In this document: positions 31,351 through 42,756 of the stretch, piece by piece
How positions within the stretch are numbered: position 1 is the stretch's first letter
Layout of the letters: every line of letters starts with the position of its first letter
Source of the DNA: Oreohelix idahoensis
Lineage: Eukaryota > Mollusca > Gastropoda > Stylommatophora > Oreohelicidae
NCBI GenBank assembly: GCA_024509875.1
Contig: JAMPIV010012262.1
Location: 62,001-126,000 of the forward strand
Length of the DNA: 64,000 nt
Reading direction: 5' to 3'
Program-made: the position numbers and the translations under genes
The notes under the pieces: model-generated
Told to the model about the DNA's origin: nothing
Databases searched by the model: none
Seen by the model: the letters and a program-made list of their open reading frames with translations, nothing else

Positions 31351-31547
31351 ATTTTCTGTCTGGCTGTCTGTTTAATTACTCTTCTTCCTTGTAGCATCTT
31401 TGTGTCATTAATAATAATACATTTATAATGAAAACTATATTTTCCAGTCTGTGTTGTCACAAAGAAAGGGATACCTTTAACCAGGAGCACAACGTGATGA
31501 GTTATGGAGAGACAAAGATCTAAGCACTCAAGTTCCATAATTTTCAG

Positions 31548-31709
31548 CTATTCCGAAGTAGCACCATCTCAGAAATCCAGTACCTCCTCTGATGTCGTGG
31601 TGGACTTTCGAGTCAAGGCCAAGGCTCCTGTTGGCTACGTGACATGCATAGTGGGCAGTAGTGAAGAACTAGGTTCCTGGGATCCTCTTAAGGCCAAAGT
31701 CATGAGGAG
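31548..31709 (+). CDS. Exon of a CBM20 (starch-binding) domain protein
   Basis: This 162-bp frame is bounded by acceptor ATAATTTTCAG and donor GTAAAG. It ends in VVVDFRVKAKAPVGYVTCIV followed by GSSEELGSWDPLKAKVM, closely resembling the first strands of carbohydrate-binding module family 20 (the V-G-S-ELG-W-P signature seen in laforin, GPCPD1-type and amylolytic proteins). The exon starts and ends in phase 2. The rest of the domain must lie in another exon. Which CBM20 protein this is cannot be said; a glycogen- or glycan-binding role is inferred. Confidence 0.7.
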
Positions 31710-31835
31710 GTAAAGATTCAGGCATTCCAATAGCTTGTTTTATATTAATATATCATATACAATATTACACAGCCAGCATATATAAAACCAGCATGCTACA
31801 GGAACTATCAGAATTCACACCCTTTGACATTTCCT

Positions 31836-31900
31836 GATGGAGACTGAGCACCTGTGGGTTTGTCTGGAATGCAATGATGCTGATTTTGCACAACAAAAAC
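31836..31900 (+). mobile_element. LINE-R 3' tail
   Basis: GATGGAGACTGAGCACCTGT...CACAACAAAAAC is the same terminal segment as at 8321-8383 and at the end of 46114-46568. Confidence 0.6.
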
Positions 31901-32609
31901 AATCAATCAATCAATATCCTTTAGCTCTCCGAGGAGCAAAGGCCTTCAACAAACATATGCCAAGCCTTCCTGTCCTGTGCCATCCACTCAAGTTCTTTTC
32001 ATGTTTTCCTCATCATTTTCACCTCAGTTTCCAGTTCTCTTCTCCATGTGTTTTTTGGTCTACCTCTGCCACTCTTTCCCTGTGGATTCCAGAACAAGGA
32101 CTGCCTTGTAATGCTATCAACAGGTTTCCTCAGTGTGTGTCCTATTCATTGCCAGCGCCTTCTTCTCAACTCTTGTTCCACTGATTCTTGTCATCAGTTC
32201 CACATTTGTGACTGTCATACCATTTCAGCCCTTCTATTCTACGCAATGACCCATTTATAAAAGTCTGTTGCTGTTTGGTTGTTGTTTTTGTTGCTCCCCA
32301 TGTCTCAGAGCCATACAATAGGACTGACTTGACATCTGAGTTGAAGATTCTTATTTTCGTATTGGACATGGTTTCTCTTGTTCTCCATATATCTCCCAAT
32401 TAAATGATAACTTCTCTTGCTTTTTGTATTCTTATTTTGATATCATTATCTGTCCCTCCAACTCTGTCAATATTACTGCCAAGATATGTGTAGGATTCTA
32501 CATCTTTTAGTGGTGTTTCTTCAAATTCAACCTTGTTATCATTTCTTGCATTTATTATCATAATCTTTGTCTTTTCCCTGTGTATTTTCAGGCCCACTTG
32601 TTGTGACCT
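31901..32609 (-). mobile_element. LINE-B copy, 3' part (continues at 42278-42565)
   Basis: The minus strand runs from the ATTG tail (31901-31917) through the [13 protein letters not shown] region, SVLLYGSETW and YTYLGSNID codons to the VGLKIHREKTK codons at 32570-32600. It is cut at 32609 by the gypsy element's 5' LTR. The other half lies beyond the 3' LTR. Confidence 0.85.
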
Positions 32610-34204
32610 TGTTACGTGCAGTCTTTGATATCTTACAATATTATACATTGGTATACTTGTTATGTTCGCAAATATTTTGTAAACAAAATAGATATTTTTT
32701 AGTGCTTAAGGGAAAGTCATTATTGAGTTACTTCCCTTGAAAGTTGTGCCGTCTCTTTCGATCGAACTCCGCGGATGAATCCAGTTTTACTGCGATTTAT
32801 TCTTTGTTTGGGTAGTAATAGATTGTTCTTGCTTCAGAATATCTATGGCCTGAATTTATGTGTATTGTTTGTCTGTGTAGGACGAATCTGTCTTATATCT
32901 GTATATCTTTACATATCTAAGTCGAACTATATGTTCTGTTGTCTCTAGAGAGGTAAAAGGCTGTTCGGCGGATGTGTCGCGAGAGAGGTGTGTTTTGGCT
33001 TCGCCCTGATGATGGGCTGTGTGTTTTTTCTATGTCGGCTTGACGCCGGGGAAAAAGTGATCTCAGTGGTTTTTGGGGAAAGTGATAGTCGTCTAGACCT
33101 ATCGTGTATGCTTTACCCCAGTGTTCATTCTTATTGCCAAGGAATGGCAAAATCATATTTCTGAAAACCAAGGTAATAAAGATACTCTTTTGAACTCTCG
33201 TACGAAGCCACCGTTTTTCGATAGGGATGATTTGTACGTCTGAGAGGATACATCTAACTAGATGAAAAAAAACGATTCTGATTCCTAGCAGCACTATATC
33301 CTGTAGAATGCAGTCAATTGTTCATGATCAAATCTACAGAGCAATGAAATGTTTAATGAATGACTAACTTTAGGACAGATTCATTATCTGTATCCAAACG
33401 TGAGTGACAGCTCACGAGTGAAGCCATCTTGGAACCAAACATGTAGTGACTTTCAAGAAGAGAAAAGGGATGCCCGTATTATCGCTTGATTAGTCCAGAG
33501 ATCACTGCTACACATGAGAACCCATTGCTAGCGGTTCAATATAATTATATGGAAAAATCTGTGCTGGACATTATGTTAAGGAATCTTCGCTAGACGAGAT
33601 TAGGTCTAGAAGCCATCTTGGATATTGTTTATAATCTGACGTGCTTTGTCAGTAAACTCAGTTGATATATATATATATGGGCAATACTGAGTGCTTGGCT
33701 ACTGACAGTCCATTATACTATTATTCTACATGAGTGCCCATGTAACATAACATTGCAAGACCATTTATCCACTGTACCATGATGTATTATGCCAACCTGT
33801 GATTTGTCACTATCTGTGCTGTCGAGTGTGTACGTCCAATTAAACTTTAGTAAAGGTACACAGTCGTTGGTGTCGATGACTTCCAGCCATACATGAGTGT
33901 GAGAAAAGAACATTTGTCAACACCACGAACTCTTCCTATCATTCGCACATTATACACTCCATCTATGTCTACACACCACTGCGTAGGTCAAGTTGACATT
34001 CCATACTCGAACCACGAGCAACACAACAACACAGTATTTAACTCTGGTGATGTTCGAGCGAGCTTCAGATTTCTCAGCATGTCTCTTGCTCAGGGCAAGG
34101 GTCTTGTATTAAGAGTTTATCAACTGATGATGATGATGTCTGCTTCCATCCACTTATATTTATCATTTGGTGGACATCATTAATAAGAAAAAAGATTCTT
34201 ATCA
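32610..34204 (+). repeat. 5' LTR
   Basis: It starts TGTTACGTGCAGTCTTTG and probably ends ..CTTATCA, giving the usual TG..CA. The two LTRs can be matched base for base only to 34197, because the 3' LTR is cut there. AATAAAG occurs near 33175 and a (TA)n TATA-like run near 33665. Candidate primer-binding site TGGTGGACCAGC begins at 34207, two bases after the end; I could not assign the tRNA. Confidence 0.85.
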
Positions 34205-35314
34205 ACTGGTGGACCAGCTTTCTGGGTTTGACCTCGCAGAAGTTCAGAAGTCAACAGATTACCGATACCAGACCGTTTCCTGTGGCTGATACGACACACT
34301 TGCAGTATTGGTTTGCTCTTTGTCAACACTTCGTCACGTGACCTGTCAAGTGAATGCAGTATGTAGGTCAGCGTTGTTGACATTTTTACATTAGACATTA
34401 CAGAGTTTCACAGAACAGTTGGATCAATTCTTGTCAATGTTAACAGGAAGACAGTATTATTGAACTAAGAAGTCCTATTTTCATCGATGGATCTTCTTGT
34501 TTTCTATATATGAACTTTAATATTTAAGGCCAGAATATATATTTCAATAAAGTGGCAGTTTATTTTTTTTTACAAGAATAACTTTGCCATTACTGTAAAA
34601 CTGAGCCTATTTTGCAACACATTACACACATGATATATGTATTTATGATATGTTACATGTTATTTGTTTGTATAGTATGTTAGTTTATATGTCAGCGGGT
34701 TGTGTTTAAGGTTGGGCGGCGTCCTCACAACAGAATATCCCACGTCATAGAGGGTCCGTTGTGGGCGTTTTCTATAGGTGCAATTTTCTTGATTGAAAAT
34801 TTGCTTGCGACAACTGTTGCTTTTGTGTTAGCTGTGAAGTCTGTAATTATTGTTATTTTTGTAATATTTCTTTGTTCTTTAGTTTTGTTTTGAATTGTTT
34901 GTAATTTGTTGGTCTACCCTTTTCTATCTTTCAGTTCTATTCACAATTTATATTCATATACTGTGACGTCATTTGTGTTGTTATTCTTTGCAGATTCAGT
35001 GATTATTTTCATTGATTTCCCTATTTGATTTATTTTGATTTCTGCAAACGTTTTCGTATTGTCAGTCCTATTTGTACTTTATGTATTCTGTTGGTTGACA
35101 TATGTTTTATATAGGTATATTTCATAAGACACCATTGCCTGTGCACTGCACTTGGATTATGGTATAAACCAGTACCTGATTATTATTACTGTTATACAAG
35201 ACCTTATTAAGGCTTGTGACCCACAGATATTGGGATAGTGTACTGATTAATCAAGTCATTAAGAACTTGTGGTATTATTATTGTTTCAGGTGATTAGTAT
35301 TATTGTTAGACACC
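34205..35314 (+). other. Untranslated leader of the gypsy element
   Basis: About 1.1 kb between the 5' LTR and the Gag start. There is no long ORF. It holds the putative primer-binding site at 34207 and T-rich stretches; packaging signals would be expected here but none can be recognised. Confidence 0.6.
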
Positions 35315-36040
35315 ATGTCTACATTAGAATACTTCATTATACAAGGGAAAGCCCTTGATAAGACTGGTCAACAATTAGAAGAATGGGCAGTTGCTCAATA
35401 TGACAAAGCATTAGCTGCAGAAGAGAGAAAAGCTCTGGCTGAAGAGAAAAGATTAGAAAGAGAAGCTGAGGCTGCTGCTGAACAAAAGAAATTGCAGATG
35501 CAGGTGGAGCAAAGGAGATTTGAAGCTGAACAAAAGAAATTAGAAAGAGAAGCTGCTGCTGAACAAAAAAGACAAAAAAGATTAGACAGTGAAGCTGAAC
35601 AAAAAAGATTAGACAGGGAACTGCTGCTGAACAAAAAAGATTAGACAGGGAAGCTGAACAAAAAAGATTAGACAGAGAGGCTGAAGAAAAAAAAGCAATA
35701 AGAGAACATGAATTTGAGTTAGAGAAATTGAGATTGACAAGTATGATTAATGTTAATCAGGCATCTAGTGGTAATGGTAAACCTTCTACTTACAAGGTTA
35801 AGGTTCCACCGTTCAATCAGTCCAGTGACGATATTACATTCTGGCTGGATAGATTTGAACGTTCTTGTCGTACACATAATGTGGATAAATCACAATACGC
35901 TAATCAATTAGCAGAAAACTTGAAAGGTGAATCTTTGACTAGATTATGCCTTGTAGGAGAAGCAGATAAGGATAATTATGATGTCATTAGGGCGGCTTTG
36001 ATAAAAAAAATACCAGCTAAGTGAGGAAGGCTATCGCCTT
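35315..36040 (+). pseudogene. Gag N-terminal region, split by two compensating 1-nt shifts
   Basis: The ATG at 35315 opens MSTLEYFIIQGKALDKTGQQ, then a highly charged coiled coil of repeated EAEQKRLDRE-type units. Near 35620 one base is missing in a GAA-GCTGCTGCT stretch, shifting the frame. The second frame holds PPFNQSSDDITFWLDRFER, a typical gypsy Gag capsid segment. At 36003-36010 a run of eight A restores the original frame. The two changes cancel, so Pol lies in the same frame as the start codon. Either natural mutation, sequencing error in a homopolymer or slippage could explain this. Confidence 0.8.
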
Positions 36041-39000
36041 TTGTTTAAGACGATGGTGCCTGAGACAGGTGTAGAATTCTCAGAATTCACTGCAAAGGCA
36101 CGTCTCACAGTTGATCGTTGGATTGAGCTTTCCAAAACAGAAAAAACGTATGAAGGACTTATGGATTTGTTGCTCAGAGATAAGATTATGTCATGTGTTA
36201 ACAAACCATTCCTGGAATTTATACATGAGCGTAAACCCAAATCTCTAAAGGAAATGGAAGAATATTGTTCCCAATATGTCACTGCACACCCCGACGTGAC
36301 TTTTGGCAACACTAAGATTAAGGAGGGTATGCCAGTTGCTTCAGCAACACCATACAATCCCAATTATTCACACAGATTTCAGGGACCTCAAAACAGATTT
36401 GATAAAAAAGGTAACCATAATAGTTATCAAAACCAAGGTAACCAATCATTTCAGGGTTCTTCTTCAAAGAACTGGAGACGAGCTGATAGCTCTCGACACA
36501 GGGGTGGTCATAATTATAGGAATTTCCGTAGAGGAAGTAATTATAGAAACTATCAGGGTTATCCGTCTTGGAGTCAACAAGATCATAATTACAGAGATAC
36601 TCATTATAATGAATATGATAATGGTAACCAAGGGAACTATGACTCAAACCCAAATAGGGGTTACAATAGAGGTAACAATAACTACAGAGGTGATAATAAC
36701 CGAGGTAGATCTCAAAACAAAAGACATAAACCACATTTTCAGGCAAACTCTGCACAACAAGAGTCCCATGAAGCCTATAAACAGAGTAAAGATAATAATG
36801 ATGCTAGTAATATGGCATGTGCCGCTTTTGATTTTGGGAGAGCATCTCAGTGCCCCCAATGCAAAACGTTATTTGAGCCAACCACAGTGTCTACTTTAAG
36901 CTGTGGCCATCCTCTTCCTGCTCTTCCGGCATCAGTCGCGCATGATGGAAGAGGTTCTCTTGTCTTACATAAGGGTTTAGTGAATAACAATCCAGTCTCT
37001 GTGCTATTTGATTCTGGATGCACCACAATTGGTGTTAGGCAGTCACTCGTAGATCCTTCCCGTGCCACTGGACAAGTAGTCAAATGTGTAACATTTGGCG
37101 GCACATTAGAGAAATACTCTACTGCTATCATTAGGATTGCTACTCCTTTCTTTACAGGAGATGTACACGCATGTCTTCTCCCGAATCCGATCGCTGACCT
37201 CATCATCGGTCGCATTCATGGAGTCAAAGAATGCACTCCGCAACAAATTTCCGCGTGGGAAAGGCAAAACATGCAGATTGCTAACGCTGTAGTCACTAGA
37301 GCTCAGGCTCTTAATATGCCTCAAACTTCATCTACTGAAGATAATGAAGTGCATAACCAAGATGATCCCTTGGTAATTTCTCGTGACTCGTTTATAAAAC
37401 AGCAAGAAGATGATCCCACTCTGAAGAAATTCTTCATTCTTGCAACTAAAGGTGATCCGAATAAAGACACAAGTCGTAAATCGTGGATTACAAAGAAGAA
37501 TGGCGTACTTGTACGTATGGTTCAAGACTCCATTACGTCAAGTCATTCTCAAATCCTGGTTCCCAAGAATTTGAGAGTTAAAATTTTGCAGCACGCTCAC
37601 GACTCTCAGTGTGCTGGACACATGGGTTTTTCCCGTACTAAGTCAAGAGTCCTTGCGGCTTTCTTTTGGCCATTGGTAAACAAGGACATACGGATTTATT
37701 GTCGATCTTGTAAAGTATGTCAGGAAGTTAAATCCAAAGGTCCACGGCATGCTGCACCCATTCAGGCGGCGGACATTCCTATTCGGCCGTTTCAAAAAAT
37801 GGCCATAGACATTATTGGTCCATTTAAGATCAAGTCTGCCAGAGGACATCAGTTTATCTTGACATGTGTTGATATGTGCACACGTTGGCCAGAGGCTATT
37901 CCTCTGAAGAGCATTACTACTGCTGATATTGCAGATGCTCTTTGGCTTATATTTTCTCGTTTGGGTTTCCCCGGAGAGATATTGTCAGACCATGGCACCC
38001 AACTAATATCAGATACCATGTCTCAAGTAATGTCTACTCTGCAGATAGATAGATCTTTAAGTAGTATCTACCATCCAATGTCTAATGGTATGGTCGAACG
38101 CCTTAATAGAACACTTAAAAACTTACTAGGGAAGATAACTGAGGATCATCCTCAAGACTGGGACAGAGTTTTACCTGCGGCCCTCTTCGCTTACAGAGAG
38201 GTACCCAATGAACATACAGGATTTTCTCCCTTTGAACTCGTCTTTGGCGCGCGTCCGCGTGGCCCTATGTCGTTGCTTCACGATCTCATAACATCTGACA
38301 ATATTGACGATGACACAAAGTCATCCTACGAATATGTCATCGCGTTGAGACAAAGAATTATCGAAGCATGCAAATTAGCAACTTCTTCTTCTGAATTTGC
38401 GAAACAGAAGGCAAGGCAATTTGCCAATAAGAAGAGATGCTTACGACAACTTTGTCCTGGTGACAAAGCATTTGTATTACTACCTTGTAGGGAAAACAGA
38501 CTACTTATTTCTTGGAAAGGTCCGTACGATATAATATCGAAAATTTCCGATGTCGACTATATTGTCGATATTGATGGGAAGCATAAAACCTTCCACATCA
38601 ATATGCTTACTGAATTCCATGAACGTCCGGATTATTTGCAACCCATTTTCCAAGCAACGGACAATTCTCCAGTACAACATGGTCATTACTCATCACTGTC
38701 CGTGATACAGGATGAGGAAACAAGTTTTTCAGATGTAAATCTTCCTCTTCCAATGATCCCACTTCATTCTAGTGAATCATGGAAGAACGTTACTGTCTCT
38801 CCTGATTTGTCTCTAGGAGAACAGCGACAAGTTTCAACTATGTTGCAAACATTTCAGGATGTACTCACTGACATCCCTGGACAAACGAATGTCATTGAAC
38901 ATGACATTGTTCTAACTGACCATACTCCTATTAGGGTTAGACCTTATCCTATACCTATACATTTTCAAGCACAGGTCGAGAAAGAGTTGGATGAGATGAT

Positions 39001-40195
39001 AGATTTGAAAATAATCGAACCATCCACCTCTGCATATTCTTCGCCGATGGTTATTGTGCGTAAAAAAGACAATAACATACGTCTTTGCGTTGACTATCGA
39101 AAATTGAATCAGGTAACGAAGTTCGATGCTGAACCTATGCCTTTACTGGAAGAACTACTTACTCGACTCTCCAAATCTCATTTTTTCACTAAACTTGATT
39201 TGTCTAAAGGATATTGGCAAGTTCCTTTATCTGAACGCGCCAAACCTCTCACGGCTTTTTCAACACCTAGAGGTTTGTTCCAATGGAATTTTATGCCTTT
39301 CGGTCTTATGAACGCACCAGCTACATTCGTACGCATGATGCGCCGAATCCTATCTTATCGGTCAGATGTCATTGCATATCTTGACGACATCTGTCTTTTC
39401 AGCGATACTTGGGAAGATCACTATTCAGGGTTAGATGAATTGCTGTCTACTTTGCGCGAGCACAACCTGACAGCGAAACCCTCTAAAGCCTATATTGGTT
39501 TTAGCGAAATTTCTTTCCTAGGCCACCGAGTTGGTCATGGTTTCCTAAAGACAGAGGACCATAATACTAGTAAGATACTTAACATCTCAATCCCTAAGAC
39601 TAAAAAACAGGTGAGAAGTCTGTTAGGTCTTATTCAATTTTATGGCAGATTCATTCAGAATCTATCCTCTATCATGGCACCTCTTTCAACACTTCTAAAG
39701 AAAGGTTCGCCTAATGTGGTCCACTGGTCTCAGGAATGCCAATGCTCTCTGGATAAGATTAAAACATTGTTTTCAACACCACCTATTTTAGTGCTACCCA
39801 CTAAAGATAAAACATTCGTTCTTCGTAGTGACGCTTCATCCACTGGGATTGGAGCGGCACTAATGCAAGAGTACTCTGGAACTCTGCATCCTGTAATGTA
39901 TATTTCCAGAAAACTTAATGCGGCAGAAAGGAATTATTCGGTTTTAGACCGTGAGCTATTAGCTATGGTTTGGTCGATCCTCAAACTACAGAGATTCCTT
40001 CTGGGCGCACATTTCATAGTAGAAACCGACCAAAAAGCTCTTACTGCTATACAGAGTAAGAATTTGAAGAGCTCGAGGTCTACTCGATATGCAATTGCTC
40101 TTCAACCTTTTCATTTCTCTGTGCGAGCTATTCGTGGATCAGATAATGTGATGGCAGACATTCTGTCAAGATGCCCACATGATTCCACATAACTA
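36041..40195 (+). CDS. Gag C-terminus and Pol polyprotein (PR-IN-RT-RH order)
   Basis: A 1383-residue open frame counted from the TTG at 36041, which is not a natural start; upstream it is continuous to the A-run. Residues 1-90 complete the capsid part; 110-235 are rich in Asn, Arg, Gly and Tyr; a CPQC (271) ... CGH (288) motif stands where a CCHC knuckle is usual. Protease: DSG at 324. Integrase: HHCC with H520, H527, C557, C560; catalytic D590, D650, E686. RT: LCVDYRKLN near 1015 and YLDD at 1113. RNase H: D1264, E1305, D1330, D1373. No chromodomain or envelope. All catalytic residues are present and no stop interrupts them. Confidence 0.93.
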
Positions 40196-40680
40196 TTAGG
40201 GCTTAGACTTCTTGATATGTCTAGTTCTATAGTAGTTCCTTTTCTATATCATGATAGATACAAATTTGTAATTTAATAATATAATGATTGTATCACTACA
40301 TAGCGGTTCATTGATGTTTATTCACCGCTGTGCTTTGATGATTTTTTTCTTCATAAATCATAAATGTAAGATATCTAATACGAAATGATGGTATGAATTT
40401 TTTAGGCATCGTGTAATTGCCAGAATTGTATTATACTTTGATGACACCTTCCTGGAAAAATATACTTATAGAGAAATAATTTCTCTCAGTTTATGAGACA
40501 CATTCTCACCAGTCGCTCCATAAGTCGACTTAGCCTCATATTAGGCGTTATATGTATTCCTGATATTTTCATCTGCGCATTATTCATGCGTTGTGAGCCT
40601 ATTGTACGTTGCTCCTAGATGTATTTCAAAAAGAAAAAAAATGTTCCATTTTTTTTTTTTCCCGGGAGGTGTGGTAAGAC
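40196..40680 (+). other. 3' untranslated region and polypurine tract of the gypsy element
   Basis: 485 bp non-coding. The purine-rich GGGAGGTGTGGTAAGA just before the 3' LTR at 40681 is the likely plus-strand primer. Confidence 0.6.
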
Positions 40681-42277
40681 TGTTACGTGCAGTCTTTGAT
40701 ATCTTACAATATTATACATTGGTATACTTGTTATGTTCGCAAATATTTTGTAAACAAAATAGATATTTTTTAGTGCTTAAGGGAAAGTCATTATTGAGTT
40801 ACTTCCCTTGAAAGTTGTGCCGTCTCTTTCGATCGAACTCCGCGGATAAACCCAGTTTTACTGCGATTTATTCTTTGTTTGGGTAGTAATAGATTGTTCT
40901 TGCTTCAGAATATCTATGGCCTGAATTTATGTGTATTGTTTGTCTGTGTAGGACGAATCTGTCTTATATCTGTATATCTTTACATATCTAAGTCGAACTA
41001 TATGTTCTGTTGTCTCTAGAGAGGTCAAAGGCTGTTCGGCGGATGTGTCGCGAGAGAGGTGTGTTTTGGCTTCGCCCTGATGATGGGCTGTGTGTTTTTT
41101 CTATGTCGGCTTGACGCCGGGGAAAAAAGTGATCTCAGTGGTTTTTTGGGGAAAGTGATAGTCGTCTAGACCTATCGTGTATGCTTTACCCCAGTGTTCA
41201 TTCTTATTGCCAAGGAATGGCAAAATCATATTTCTGAAAACCAAGGTAATAAAGATACTCTTTTGAACTCTCGTACGAAGCCACCGTTTTTCGATAGGGA
41301 TGATTTGTACGTCTGAGAGGATACATCTAACTAGATGAAAAAAACGATTCTGATTCCTAGCAGCACTATATCCTGTAGAATGCAGTCAATTGTTCATGAT
41401 CAAATCTACAGAGCAATGAAATGTTTAATGAATGACTAACTTTAGGACAGATTCATTATCTGTATCCAAACGTGAGTGACAGCTCACGAGTGAAGCCATC
41501 TTGGAACCAAACATGTAGTGACTTTCAAGAAGAGAAAAGGGATGCCCGTATTATCGCTTGATTAGTCCAGAGATCACTGCTACACATGAGAACCCATTGC
41601 TAGCGGTTCAATATAATTATATGGAAAAATCTGTGCTGGACATTATGTTAAGGAATCTTCGCTAGACGAGATTAGGTCTAGAAGCCATCTTGGATATTGT
41701 TTATAATCTGACGTGCTTTGTCAGTAAACTCAGTTGATATATATATATATATATATATGGGCAATACTGAGTGCTTGGCTACTGACAGTCCATTATACTA
41801 TTATTCTACATGAGTGCCCATGTAACATAACATTGCAAGACCATTTATCCACTGTACCATGATGTATTATGCCAACCTGTGATTTGTCACTATCTGTGCT
41901 GTCGAGTGTGTACGTCCAATTAAACTTTAGTAAAGGTACACAGTCGTTGGTGTCGATGACTTCCAGCCATACATGAGTGTGAGAAAAGAACATTTGTCAA
42001 CACCACGAACTCTTCCTATCATTCGCACATTATACACTCCATCTATGTCTACACACCACTGCGTAGGTCAAGTTGACATTCCATACTCGAACCACGAGCA
42101 ACACAACAACACAGTATTTAACTCTGGTGATGTTCGAGCGAGCTTCAGATTTCTCAGCATGTCTCTTGCTCAGGGCAAGGGTCTTGTATTAAGAGTTTAT
42201 CAACTGATGATGATGATGTCTGCTTCCATCCACTTATATTTATCATTTGGTGGACATCATTAATAAGAAAAAAGATT
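40681..42277 (+). repeat. 3' LTR
   Basis: Nearly identical to the 5' LTR from TGTTACGTGCAGTC to AAGAAAAAAGATT. It then passes directly into LINE-B sequence (GCCAATCATCTGCAAAATCC, minus strand), so the terminal ~7 bases are lost. The (TA)n tract near 41735 is longer than in the 5' LTR. Confidence 0.88.
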
Positions 42278-42565
42278 GCCAATCATCTGCAAAATCCAGA
42301 TCATCAAGCTGTTTAGCCAGATTCCACTGGATTCCATTTCTGTTGTGTGATGTCGATGTTTTCATAACCCAATCTATTGCTAGTAAGAAAAGAAATGGAG
42401 ACAATAGGCATCCCTGTCTCACTCCCGTTCTAATCCTAAACGGTTCTGTAAGTTTTCCTTCATGAAGAACTCTGCATGTCATGTCTTCATAGGTCTTCCT
42501 TATTAAGTTAATAATCTTCATGGGAACTCTAAAGTGATTCTCTGTCTACACTGTCAAATGCCTTG
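42278..42565 (-). mobile_element. LINE-B copy, RT part (continuation of 31901-32609)
   Basis: The minus strand reads VDRESL (shifted), MKIINLIRKTYEDM, GVRQGCLLSPFLFLL and LDFADD. This is the 5' continuation of the LINE-B cut at 32609. About 65-75 bp expected between the two halves are absent at the 3' LTR junction. Confidence 0.82.
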
Positions 42566-42756
42566 TCATAGTAACAAAAACAGTAACAATGTAATATGAG
42601 AATAAATGCAGGGAATGATAACAAGGCATCACTTGAAGAAACATACCTGCAATCATACACATATCTTGGCAGCATTATAGACAGGGTTGGAGGTGCAGAT
42701 AGGGATATCACAATTAATATACAGTAGGCTAGAGGAGCTTTCATTGCATTGGGAAT

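Larger units (their letters stand above)
32610..42277 (+). mobile_element. Gmr1-type Ty3/gypsy LTR retrotransposon (about 9.7 kb)
   Basis: The element has two long, nearly identical LTRs (5' 32610-34204, 3' 40681-42277), a 1.1-kb leader, Gag and a long Pol frame. Pol order is protease, integrase, reverse transcriptase, RNase H, the copia-like order known among Ty3/gypsy elements in the Gmr1 clade. By eye the LTRs differ by about three substitutions, a few homopolymer indels and a longer (TA)n in the 3' LTR, so insertion is recent. There is no envelope-like ORF. It sits in a LINE-B on the minus strand. At the 3' junction the last few LTR bases and some 65-75 bp of LINE are missing, so no target duplication can be read. 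Confidence 0.93.

Noticed and set aside
31901..32400. Short ORFs reading SVLLYGSETW-like peptides as a host gene
   Set aside because: They are pieces of the LINE-B RT tail.
36303..36899. 198-aa plus ORF and overlapping minus ORFs within Gag-Pol
   Set aside because: Shadow frames of the long Gag-Pol frame, kept open by its biased Asn/Arg/Tyr codons.
40196..40680. Envelope gene downstream of Pol
   Set aside because: Only 485 bp of non-coding sequence separate the Pol stop from the 3' LTR; no ORF.
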